The notes under the pieces were generated by a model, which saw only the letters and a program-made list of their open reading frames with translations, was not told the origin of the DNA and made no database searches. DNA of 64,000 bases from JBDWFY01 sp965275915 (GTDB lineage: Bacteria > Pseudomonadota > Alphaproteobacteria > Rhizobiales > Stappiaceae), in contig CBDHYI010000007.1 of the NCBI GenBank assembly GCA_965275915.1, forward strand, positions 434,001-498,000. The letters run 5' to 3'. Shown one piece after another: positions 33,301 through 40,932 of the stretch (positions are counted from its first letter, which is position 1; each line of letters starts with the position of its first letter). A program made the translations under genes and the position numbers.

Positions 33301-36246
33301 GTTTGTCAGGATTGCCTGATACTGCGCCGTTCCGGCAGAAAAGGAACCGGTGCTTTTTACGTTGAGCGCATTGACATTATTCTCCGCAAGCAACGGCACA
33401 GTGGTGCCTTCCGCGGATAAATCCCACGTAACATCGGGTTCGGCAGCAGCAAGATTAACTTTCGAGGTGCCGGAAAGAAGCCCTTCGAGCTCCAGCGACG
33501 GCATCAGCGAATTTACAAGCTCCAACGGGAATTGATCGATTGCAACATCGATCGCATCGTCTGATTTTCCGGTGACGCCAACCGATCCGTTGCCGGTTTT
33601 CCAGCGCGCCTTTCTGATGTCCGCGACACCCTCGGTGATGGCGATCTGTGCGGGTTCGGCAAGGGCCGCACTCAGGGACTGATGCGTCAGCGTCGCCTTG
33701 GACAGATCGATGACAAACGCTCCGTTTTCAGGTGTCAGGACACCCGCCGAGGAGATGGAGGACGGGCCCAGCGCCGCATCGAGCGTGAAGTCCGTTGCCG
33801 CGCCTTCGGACCGGGCCGTACCATCGATCGTGTCGATCGTCGTGCCGCCGGCAACGATGGTCTTCATCGCAACGGTGCCGTCGGCTCTGGGCGCTCCCAA
33901 AGCATCCGCAACCGTGCCCTTCAGCGCCAGCGAGGCGATGGTCGCCCCGGAGACGGTCATGTTGCTGCCGTTGGCATCGATGGAAACAAGCTGCTTGCCC
34001 TGATCGTCAGACAGTGTCACGTCCGCCGTCAGCGCCCCGCCAAGATCAAGCAAAAGCAGGGCTCCCAGATCGGTGAGATCATCGGATTTTACGGCAATCT
34101 GTCCTTTGGCGATGCCGTCCGGACCAATCTGCGCCTGACCGTCCGCTGTCAGACCGGCGCCGGAAAAGCTCAGGGACTCGACCGTGTAATCACCGTCCGG
34201 ACCCGCTCCGATACCGGCCTTGCCCTGAAGCGGACTGCCCTTGAAGGAGCCGGACAGATCGAAACTGCCTTCGGGATTGGCCGGGTCCGCTTTGGCCGTC
34301 AGGTCCATCTGCAGATCGTCCAGCTGATTGCCGGCAAGATCGATGGTGGAGCTGGTCAGCGTCACATCAAGATCCGGTGCGGACACAGCACCGGTCACCT
34401 TACCGACCAGATCAAGCGCTCCGGTCACATCCGGATTGATCACGGAAAGATTGGCAACCGCTGTCTCAACCGTCAGATCAAGCTGGCCGGCCGCAACAGA
34501 ACCGTCCGCAGTCAGACGAAGTCCCGCCGTCTCGTACGACACTCCGGACAGGGTGACCGCTGCGTTGTCATTGCCTGACACCTGACCTGACAGAGATCCG
34601 GTTCCGGCGAAGAGGTTGTCGACCGCCTGAATTCCGACAGTCAGATTCGACGTCTGCGCAGACAATGTGATGTCAAACTGACCGGAAGCTAAGTCCGAAG
34701 AAGCTTGGATGTTCGCGGAAATTCCTCCGCCAAGAGACCGGTCGACGATGTCCGCAAGGGGAGCGAGGTCCGCGACCGCTGTCTCCGCAGTCGCCTCCAG
34801 CATGCCGGACGCGTAATCGGCGGTATAATCAATATCTCCAAGCCAGTTCGAAAGCCGGCCCGAAGAGACTTTGACATCGCCGCTGCCGAGCGCTTCGCCT
34901 TTGGCGGTGAGGGAAACAGATGACCCGGCGATCTGCCTCAGTTGATCCCCCTGAAGCACGGGACCGTCAACCGTGAGGTTGGCCTCAAATGGAACACGCA
35001 GCGTTTCCAGATTGTCAAAATCGATCAATGATCCCTTTGCCGTCAGCGAAACAGCTTCGCCGCCACCGCCGGAAAGTCCCAGATGGGACACATTGCCTCT
35101 CGCAGACCAGGACCGGTTGTCTCCATCAGCACTGACATCCACTGTTACATCGGCCCCGGACAAGCTGATCCCCCGAGACCCGGGCAGTTTGAGAACGCGC
35201 CCGTCCGGTGCCTTAAGCGAGATGTCGGCAGACAGGCGGTCCGGCACTCCGTCGGCTAAAATCGAGCCTTGCGCGGATATATTGATGGCGTCCGTATTCA
35301 GCCTCAGAATGCTGAGTTCCGTGACGCCATTTGTGCCCGTGCGGGATTGAACCCTCAGATTGAGATTGCCTGAAAGCAGTTCGGCATAAGCACGCGGCGA
35401 CAGGTTCGAAACATTGCCGCTCAGTGAAACGTCAAGATCAAGACCGTCATTCTCGTAACGGGTCGACAAAGTTCCCTGTGCAACCGGACTGTTGTCGGCC
35501 GTGAATTTCAGATCGCCCTGCCAGTTCCGGAGAACACCGTCGCCTTTCACTGACAGCGACAAGGCAGGTTTTTGTTGCAGATCCAGCATGTTCGCCAGAA
35601 CACCGTCCGCCGCTTCCGAGACTTCAAGGTCAAGGTCAAGCTGTTCCGTCGCCGGATTGAAGGTCCCTTCCAGCTTGAGATCACCCTTTATGCCGTCGGT
35701 TCTCTGTGCGGTCAGCAGCACAAAAACGGGCTCCTCAAGTGACCGGATTGCGGTGCGTCCAGCAAGATTGAACCGGGCGGGAACGCCCACCACCCGCTCT
35801 CCCAGCTTCACCTCACCGACAGACATGGTTTCAATATCAACCGCAACGGGGAGCCCGGAACTGCCCGTGTCGTCGGTTGACGACCGGCTCGCATCGGCCA
35901 GAGGTCTTCTGTCGACCGCAATCTCATCGACGCTGAGATCAAGCACGCGCAGCTGGCGGCCGGTCAAAAGATGGATCGGAGCCCAATCGACCGAAATGTT
36001 CTTAACATTCAGCCACGCTCCGGTCCCGTCGGCCATTTGGACGGATCCGATATTGAAACGAGAGAAAAGCGATCCGGTTATCGGCCCAAGTTTCAGCGTC
36101 CGATCGTCCGTGGAAGCAAAGCGTTCGATCTGGCCGGCGAGCATGGTGCGGCCTGACTGGGTAGACAGATAGCCGATTGCCGCGCCCAGAAGCACGGCAA
36201 CAATCAGGATCAGTCCGCCAAACCACAGTAAAAGCCGCATCAACAT
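30391..36246 (-). CDS. tamB: Translocation and assembly module protein TamB, enlarged by an internal duplication
   Basis: A 1951-residue protein with an N-terminal membrane anchor (residues 3-27), a very long periplasmic beta-taco region of repeated strands and the DUF490/TamB domain at the C-terminus (GISISALTFKASVN, GRVNDTGSLNVSGSVDL, YLNDNIYLGVKQAGESSSVTVDIDITRNLKGR, ending LGFEFNYDY). TamB spans from inner to outer membrane and works with TamA in outer-membrane protein insertion and, as an AsmA-like bridge, phospholipid transport. It starts 14 bases after tamA. Residues ~568-899 and ~1086-1417 are almost identical, a 518-residue period, which explains the unusual length (usual alphaproteobacterial TamB is around 1400-1500). 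The start could also be the ATG two codons later. Confidence 0.92.
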   Translation of the reverse strand: MLMRLLLWFGGLILIVAVLLGAAIGYLSTQSGRTMLAGQIERFASTDDRTLKLGPITGSLFSRFNIGSVQMADGTGAWLNVKNISVDWAPIHLLTGRQLRVLDLSVDEIAVDRRPLADASRSSTDDTGSSGLPVAVDIETMSVGEVKLGERVVGVPARFNLAGRTAIRSLEEPVFVLLTAQRTDGIKGDLKLEGTFNPATEQLDLDLEVSEAADGVLANMLDLQQKPALSLSVKGDGVLRNWQGDLKFTADNSPVAQGTLSTRYENDGLDLDVSLSGNVSNLSPRAYAELLSGNLNLRVQSRTGTNGVTELSILRLNTDAINISAQGSILADGVPDRLSADISLKAPDGRVLKLPGSRGISLSGADVTVDVSADGDNRSWSARGNVSHLGLSGGGGEAVSLTAKGSLIDFDNLETLRVPFEANLTVDGPVLQGDQLRQIAGSSVSLTAKGEALGSGDVKVSSGRLSNWLGDIDYTADYASGMLEATAETAVADLAPLADIVDRSLGGGISANIQASSDLASGQFDITLSAQTSNLTVGIQAVDNLFAGTGSLSGQVSGNDNAAVTLSGVSYETAGLRLTADGSVAAGQLDLTVETAVANLSVINPDVTGALDLVGKVTGAVSAPDLDVTLTSSTIDLAGNQLDDLQMDLTAKADPANPEGSFDLSGSFKGSPLQGKAGIGAGPDGDYTVESLSFSGAGLTADGQAQIGPDGIAKGQIAVKSDDLTDLGALLLLDLGGALTADVTLSDDQGKQLVSIDANGSNMTVSGATIASLALKGTVADALGAPRADGTVAMKTIVAGGTTIDTIDGTARSEGAATDFTLDAALGPSSISSAGVLTPENGAFVIDLSKATLTHQSLSAALAEPAQIAITEGVADIRKARWKTGNGSVGVTGKSDDAIDVAIDQFPLELVNSLMPSLELEGLLSGTSKVNLAAAEPDVTWDLSAEGTTVPLLAENNVNALNVKSTGSFSAGTAQYQAILTNSQGINAEIDGSAKMPAPSIEARINATVADLDALKALAGRTLGGRVSVHATASADLSNEEFKIDLSGETEDLTVGISQADSLLKGEGRLSGSVSGTGASAITLSGVSYETAGLRLTADGSVAADQLDLTVETAVANLSVINPDVTGALDLVGKVTGAVSAPDLDVTLTSSTIDLAGNQLDDLQMDLTAKADPANPEGSFDLSGSFKGSPLQGKAGIGAGPDGDYTVESLSFSGAGLTADGQAQIGPDGIAKGQIAVKSDDLTDLGALLLLDLGGALTADVTLSDDQGKQLVSIDANGSNMTVSGATIASLALKGTVADALGAPRADGTVAMKTIVAGGTTIDTIDGTARSEGAATDFTLDAALGPSSISSAGVLTPENGAFVIDLSKATLTHQSLSAVLAEPAQIAITEGVADIRKARWKTGNGSVGVTGKSDDAINVRIQNFPLNLVNAFAPGLGLTGQLSGTSLIDLASGGPVAKWDVSVSGASVPAASKNGVSPLGVKSTGDVSGGRIQYTATVTNSQGINVTLNGSADPQGPSVDARVKGNIPLNIVDRVPTLAARGIGLTGTLVADLSVKGGAPMPDIVGTLSVTGGSFRDARDGISISALTFKASVNKTALTIQTLTGRVNDTGSLNVSGSVDLDPTRYFPADLAIKMTDGRFVDEQLLSTTFSADLTVKGPVATTPALAGRIDINRMDIQIPDLLPGGYSDIKINHINAPAAVVRQEREINGEDGSGSETGPPFNASLSLVVSAPARIFVRGRGLDAEMGGEIRISGTTNAPVIVGGFSMRRGRLGIFGKNLVFERGEVTFSGDLDPELDFVTTTNAADTTIFIRVNGLASNPNFSFSSSPELPQDEVLALLLFNRSLDQLSTAQIATLAAQVAALTGSGPGILGSVRQSLGVDVLDLTTDERGNAAVEAGKYLNDNIYLGVKQAGESSSVTVDIDITRNLKGRGEVDARGDSKLGFEFNYDY
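31998..32992 (-). repeat. Intragenic long direct repeat in tamB, copy 2
   Basis: About 995 bases nearly identical to 33552-34546 (offset 1554 = 518 codons). Over ~32121-32838 I see no difference; near the ends a handful of substitutions appear. In the protein the core differs at about two positions (VAAGQL/VAADQL, SAALAEP/SAVLAEP). Confidence 0.95.
33552..34546 (-). repeat. Intragenic long direct repeat in tamB, copy 1
   Basis: Partner of 31998-32992, nearer the N-terminus of TamB. Outside this block the 518-residue periods are still alignable but strongly diverged (SSDLASGQFDITLS against SADLSNEEFKIDLS), so the duplication is older than the identity of its core. Confidence 0.95.
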
Positions 36247-36260
36247 ATAAAAGCTACGCT

Positions 36261-38228
36261 CTAAAATGCCTGTCCCAGGCCCAGATAAATCGCAAACTCA
36301 GGATCATTCGGTCCGGGATTGATCGGAACGGCCGCATCAAGCCGGATCGGCCCGATCGCCGTATAATACCGCAGACCCAGCCCAGCCCCAACCCTCAGTT
36401 CCTCAGAGAAGTCCGGATAGGGCGACTCGTAGACAGCTCCGGCATCGACGAATGGAACAATGCCGATGGATTCGGTGATCCGAATCCGGGCCTCCGCTGA
36501 CAGTTCGAGCATCGAACGGCCGGCAACGACGGAATCGTTGCCGAAATCAACGCCGATATTGCGATATGTGAAGCCGCGCACCGATCCGCCGCCGCCAAGG
36601 AGGAACCGGCGGTTGGCGGGGATATCCGAAAGACTCGCGCCGGGAATGGACCCCGCACCGATCCGTCCGGCAAAAATGAACCGTTTTTTCTCATCGAGCG
36701 CCCAGTACGCGGTGGCATCGGCTGTGGTGATGACGAACGAGTTGGAATTTCGGAAATCATAAATGGGTTCAACCGACAGATTTCCGGTGAAGCCGCTCGA
36801 GGGATCGAGCTTGTCATCGCGGCTGTCCCAGGACAGGCCCGCCGGCAACCCGAACAGGTCATATCGATTGGTGCCAAGATCGTCCTCTACCCGCGAGTGC
36901 TCATATTCAAGACCAACATTACCGGTCAGTTTCTTACTGAACCGGCGAACAAAGCCCGCCCGGACGGTTGCGGCTTCAGACTCGTAATTTTCAGGACTTT
37001 CAACCTGATAGGCCACATCCAATGTAAAGTCGGTATAAGCATCGAAAACGGCCGGCTTGATGAAACTGGCTTTTACGCCATAGTCGACATCATCCGTCGC
37101 GCCCCGTCCCACGCCGGCCCCCGTCAACTCAAGCCGCAGCCGTTCCGCGCCGCCAAACAGGTTCCTGTGTCCCCAATAGGTACTGCCGGTGAGGCCGTCG
37201 ATACTGGAAACAGATACATTGGCCCCGATAAAACGCCGCTTCTTTTCCGAAACGGAAATCAGAACCGGCGCGACCCCGTCCGGTCCGACCTCCCTGGAAA
37301 TGGTAACCCGCGCCCGGTCGAAAACATCCAGGGCTCGCAGCCGTGCCTCCGCATCGCTCAAAATTTCCGGAGAGTAAACGCTACCGACGGGAATATCGGC
37401 GACCCGGATGATAAGATCGGACTTGACCTGTTCGTTGCCCTCGACACTGACCGCTCCGAAAAAGGCCTTGATACCGCGGTCCACAACAATATTCACATTA
37501 AGCAGATCGTCCGCATGGTTGGCCGTTACCGTCCTTTTGGAAACCTTGGCGAACGGATAGCCTTCTGCACGAATATCGCTGGTGACCTTTTCCTCCGCAG
37601 TCAGGATCTTTGTGGTTTCAGCGGCCTGACCGGGCACCAGGTCGTAGTCCTTGGGCGCAAGATCAGGGCCCTTCGGGTTAACTTCCGACAGGGTAACCTG
37701 CCCGAATGAGAACACGGGCCCCGGCGTCACGGTTATTGCGACATTCACCGGCGTGCCGCCCGTCTGATAAAGCGTCTCGTCCGGGCGTACATCGTCCAGC
37801 GGCCGGCCATCAAGGCGGATGTCGACAAGGCCGCCATAGCGACCGGTCTGATAAAGCGAGGCAACCAGACGCTCGCGGTCGTTCCGGGCCCGGCCGATCA
37901 GGCCCGCGGTCCCCGATGGCGGTTTGTCTTTCTGACTCAACAGTACGGATGCGGACTCAACCCGTTTCTTCAACTCTTCCGAGCCGGTCTCGACGGTGAG
38001 TGTTGGGACATAAGGAACCGGGTCGATAACCTGTTCCGCCGGTTTCTCCTTTTTCTCGCCCCACAAGTGAATACCAAACAATTCAAATGCTGCAGCCGGA
38101 GAAATCGCAAGAGAAAGCGCCAAAGATCCGACAAGAATAAACCGCACGCGGGAGGCTTTGCCTCTCAAGCCACTGTGCGATTTTGTTCGCCCGATCATCA
38201 ACCTCATCTTCCGACTACGCTCTACCAT
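36261..38228 (-). CDS. tamA: Outer-membrane translocation and assembly module protein TamA (Omp85 family)
   Basis: A ~655-residue Omp85 protein with signal peptide (VRFILVGSLALSLAISPAAA), three POTRA-like domains (~residues 60-300, e.g. PGPVFSFGQVTLSEV and DRGIKAFFGAVSVEGNEQVKSDLI) and a 16-strand beta-barrel (GSTYWGHRNLFGGAERLRLELTG, RFLLGGGGSVRGFTYRNIG, GLGLRYYTAIGPIRLDAAVPIN). The VRGF loop is the Omp85 signature. It lies directly before tamB. Start is uncertain: ATG 38228, 38207 or 38198 are all in frame, and none has a strong ribosome site; 38198 gives the most ordinary signal peptide. Confidence 0.9.
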   Translation of the reverse strand: MVERSRKMRLMIGRTKSHSGLRGKASRVRFILVGSLALSLAISPAAAFELFGIHLWGEKKEKPAEQVIDPVPYVPTLTVETGSEELKKRVESASVLLSQKDKPPSGTAGLIGRARNDRERLVASLYQTGRYGGLVDIRLDGRPLDDVRPDETLYQTGGTPVNVAITVTPGPVFSFGQVTLSEVNPKGPDLAPKDYDLVPGQAAETTKILTAEEKVTSDIRAEGYPFAKVSKRTVTANHADDLLNVNIVVDRGIKAFFGAVSVEGNEQVKSDLIIRVADIPVGSVYSPEILSDAEARLRALDVFDRARVTISREVGPDGVAPVLISVSEKKRRFIGANVSVSSIDGLTGSTYWGHRNLFGGAERLRLELTGAGVGRGATDDVDYGVKASFIKPAVFDAYTDFTLDVAYQVESPENYESEAATVRAGFVRRFSKKLTGNVGLEYEHSRVEDDLGTNRYDLFGLPAGLSWDSRDDKLDPSSGFTGNLSVEPIYDFRNSNSFVITTADATAYWALDEKKRFIFAGRIGAGSIPGASLSDIPANRRFLLGGGGSVRGFTYRNIGVDFGNDSVVAGRSMLELSAEARIRITESIGIVPFVDAGAVYESPYPDFSEELRVGAGLGLRYYTAIGPIRLDAAVPINPGPNDPEFAIYLGLGQAF

Positions 38229-38243
38229 GGAGATCAAGGTCAA

Positions 38244-38606
38244 ATTGCTGAAAACTCACATACAACGCGTTTCAGCTTTTCGTCATAATAATCGCCACGG
38301 GCCTAGGAGTCATAACAATTTTTACAGTCAACACGATTCGACAATTTGTAGCGCCTTTTTTGGTACCCTGGGGCTTTTTGCCCAAAGGAAAGTGCGATTT
38401 GTGCCCCGTTGTTGAAAGAACATCACGAATTCGCACAGAGCCGGAACGCATATGCCGCCACCCGTCTGAATGTGGCGGCATAGTCTCAAATGAAATTGAC
38501 TAATTCATTAACCATAATTGGGACGCCGGCCACCGGATAGCCGGCCCTGCACGCCCGCTGCTGCAAAACACGACCGCAGCCGTCCGTCGGGCATTGCAAA
38601 GCCCGG
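38244..38606. other. Intergenic region upstream of tamA, with hairpin
   Basis: 363 bases between tamA and the SMP-30 gene, no convincing gene. Contains a perfect 11-bp stem TATGCCGCCAC/GTGGCGGCATA at 38451-38482 with a 10-base loop but no T-run in either direction, and nearer the SMP-30 stop a CGGGC/GCCCG stem. The tamA promoter should lie in the AT-rich part around 38250-38400. Confidence 0.5.
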
Positions 38607-39494
38607 TCAGTAAAGAACCTTGCGGAACCGCACCTCCGGCAGGCCGGCCACGCCGGGGTTAGCGACAAAAATCCCCCCGGCCTGCGGCTGGTCCTGAAGG
38701 TCTTCATCGGAGAGGCCGACCCTTGCAGAGCTGATGTAAAGACGGTCCAGGTCCGGACCGCCAAAACAGCAGCATGTGAGTTGGCGGGCGGGGACGTCCA
38801 CATGCATGTCAGGCGTTCCCTCCGGGAGATAGCGCTGAACTTTCGGGTCCCCGAAACGGGCATTCCACAGCGCACCGGCACTGTCGATACAGGACCCGTC
38901 GGGCACACCCTCATCGGGCTGCAATATCGCAAATGTCCGTTTATCGCCGATCGCGCCGGAGGCGGGATCATAGTCGTACCGGCGAATTTCGCGGGTCGGA
39001 GAGTCTGCGAAATAGAGCGTACCACCATCGGGTGAAAAACAGATGGAATTGGTACATCCGACATCTGCGATCAGGGGTTTGACAGTTTCGCCATCATACT
39101 GAACCACATGGGAAATCGGCGCCGTCGCTTCTTCATCGATGCCGCCGACGACGAACCGGCCCTGGCGATCACACCGGCCGTCATTCAACCGGGTCGTGGG
39201 TTTGTCGGCTTCGAACTTTTCAATCAGATCCCGGTCCGTGCTTCCGCTTCGCATCCGATAAAGCCCGTCAGCGAAGGCAACAAGCAAGTCTCCGTTGGGG
39301 TCGAACGCAAAGGAACCGATACGGTCCGGCAACTCCAGACACTGCACATCGCCGCCGGCTTCGTCGCACGACCAAAGATGCCCCTTGATGATGTCACACC
39401 AATAAAGCCGCTGCTCTTCGACATTCCACTGAATGCCCTCGGCCAGTTCGCACCGGGAATCAACAAGAAGGGATGCTGTTACAATTGCCGACAT
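38607..39494 (-). CDS. SMP-30/gluconolactonase family protein, likely galactonolactonase
   Basis: A 295-residue six-bladed propeller of the SMP-30 family: metal Glu in LAEGIQWN, TRLNDGRCDRQGRFVVGG, SPDGGTLYFADS, VPDGSCIDSAGALWNARFG and GGPDLDRLYISSA. These lactonases open sugar lactones using a divalent metal; beside a LacI regulator and the dgoK/dgoA operon the natural substrate is D-galactono-lactone, by inference. ATG 39494 (MSAIVTASLL) is preceded by AAGGA; the frame is open 24 codons upstream. A run of three Cys (TCCCF) before the last blade is unusual. Confidence 0.82.
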   Translation of the reverse strand: MSAIVTASLLVDSRCELAEGIQWNVEEQRLYWCDIIKGHLWSCDEAGGDVQCLELPDRIGSFAFDPNGDLLVAFADGLYRMRSGSTDRDLIEKFEADKPTTRLNDGRCDRQGRFVVGGIDEEATAPISHVVQYDGETVKPLIADVGCTNSICFSPDGGTLYFADSPTREIRRYDYDPASGAIGDKRTFAILQPDEGVPDGSCIDSAGALWNARFGDPKVQRYLPEGTPDMHVDVPARQLTCCCFGGPDLDRLYISSARVGLSDEDLQDQPQAGGIFVANPGVAGLPEVRFRKVLY

Positions 39495-39555
39495 GTCTGA
39501 GGTCCTTCCCGAAGATTTTTGCGGCTGACAGAGCAGCCCGTTTCCGTGCTGGATT

Positions 39556-39591
39556 TCATAAGCCATTGATTAATTTTGATGTCAAACTTAA
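39556..39591 (-). promoter_or_regulatory. Promoter of the SMP-30 gene with LacI-type operator
   Basis: On the minus strand TTGACA (39580-39585) and TTATGA (39556-39561) are 18 bases apart. The -35 box lies inside a 22-bp inverted repeat at 39570-39591 with arms TTAATTTTGA and TCAAACTTAA and a 2-base centre, one mismatch in the arms. This is the right size for an operator of the LacI-family regulator encoded on the other side. Confidence 0.6.
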
Positions 39592-39706
39592 TGAAGGATT
39601 TCCGGCGATACAGCGAGCAACATATGCGCGGCGGACAGCGTCAAACCAGGGCCACGCCTGAAAACATAGGGGGTACCGGCACTTTTCAAACATGCCGGTC
39701 CGGGCT

Positions 39707-39782
39707 AGGGTGTGAACCCATAAATGTAGTTGAGATGGCGGATCAAACAGCAAAAAGCCGGAAGGAAGGGTGTGAAAAGCGG
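39707..39782 (+). repeat. Partial copy of the 328-bp repeat element end
   Basis: 76 bases homologous to the right end of the element at 13551-13626 (opposite orientation there), with roughly 9-10 differences. It begins AGGGTGTGAACCC and continues through GGAAGGAAGGGTGTGAAAAG. Only one end is present here, so it is a decayed or solo copy, lying between the SMP-30 operator and the lacI-type gene. Confidence 0.7.
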
Positions 39783-39846
39783 TGCAACCCCAATTCGATC
39801 CCGCTGTGACGATTACACCACCGGATTTTGAACCGGAAGCCTGAAC

Positions 39847-40896
39847 TTGGACAGAGTCAAATCCCTGCGGCCGTTCAACCCAAGACGCTTTGTGAGCGCC
39901 AATGACGTTGCACGTCACGCCGGAGTGTCCCGTTCGGCGGTTTCGCGCACCTTCACCGAGGGTGCCAGTGTTTCGGAAGAAACGCGCGAAAAAGTGCTGC
40001 AATCCGCTCGCACACTCGGCTACCAGGTCAATCATCTTGCCCGGGGCCTGATCCAGTCGCGCAGCAACATTGTCTGCCTCGTCACCGCAGATGCCCACGG
40101 CCCTTTTCGCGCATCGCTGGTTCATACAATTTCACGCCGGTTGCAGGAGAACGGCAAAGTACCGATCCTCATCATTGCGGAGGAGGCGGAGGAGAGCATT
40201 TCCTCAGCGCTTGACCGGATTTTCCAATACAGGGCCGATGTCACAATTGTTCTGTCGGGAACACCTCCGCGGGAAATCACCAAGGGCTGCCTTTCAAACG
40301 GGCAACAGGTGATCCATATCAATCGGAAAGACCCGGATATCGGGCCGGACCGTATTATTTTCGATCATGAAACGGCAGCACATCGAGCCTTCGATATCTT
40401 TCACAAGGCCAATATAAAACACCCGGCCCTGATCACATCAACGCGCGGGACCCCAAGCCTGATCGCGCGGCAAAACGCCTTCCTTGAGGCAGCCCGAAGA
40501 GCCGGGGTGACCAATGTCGCCGTCTATGTGGAGCCCGGTGAGCCTTATGACTGCGGGCAGTCCATCGGACGGCGCATACTTGATCCTCTTACCGGCGTCT
40601 CGCCGCGTCCGGACGGGGCTTTCTGCCTCAGCGATCTGATCGCACTGGGGTTCATCGACGCCGCGCGCAGTTGTCACCGGTTATCGATCCCGGACGACAT
40701 AGCCGTCATCGGCTTTGACGATATCCCGCAGGCCCACTGGAAGGGCTATGACCTGACGACTTTCCGCCAATCACCCGATGATGTCGCCGATGCCATCCTG
40801 CACCTGATGCAGAGCCGGGAAGAAAACCCGGACGGACCTCCGGAAACAATCACACTCCCCGCCACACTCGTTGCCCGCAGCAGCTTTCCGGCCTGA
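39847..40896 (+). CDS. LacI-family transcriptional regulator
   Basis: A 349-residue regulator with the N-terminal HTH (VSANDVARHAGVSRSAVSRTF), hinge (YQVNHLARGLIQSRSNIVCLV) and periplasmic-binding-protein-like sugar domain (DRIIFDHETAAHRAF, FCLSDLIALGFIDAARS, IPDDIAVIGFDDIPQAHW, DLTTFRQSPDDVA). TTG start preceded by GGAAG at 7 bases. It is divergent from the SMP-30 gene and convergent with the galactoside operon, so it probably controls sugar uptake or oxidation genes, responding to galactose or a derivative. Confidence 0.9.
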   Translation: MDRVKSLRPFNPRRFVSANDVARHAGVSRSAVSRTFTEGASVSEETREKVLQSARTLGYQVNHLARGLIQSRSNIVCLVTADAHGPFRASLVHTISRRLQENGKVPILIIAEEAEESISSALDRIFQYRADVTIVLSGTPPREITKGCLSNGQQVIHINRKDPDIGPDRIIFDHETAAHRAFDIFHKANIKHPALITSTRGTPSLIARQNAFLEAARRAGVTNVAVYVEPGEPYDCGQSIGRRILDPLTGVSPRPDGAFCLSDLIALGFIDAARSCHRLSIPDDIAVIGFDDIPQAHWKGYDLTTFRQSPDDVADAILHLMQSREENPDGPPETITLPATLVARSSFPA

Positions 40897-40932
40897 GTGA
40901 ACTGATCGGAGACGGACGGGCTCCTGCCTGTC

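Noticed and set aside
32128..34578. Twin plus-strand frames of ~300 codons within tamB
   Set aside because: They are identical only because the tamB DNA beneath is duplicated; they are antisense shadows, not a gene pair.
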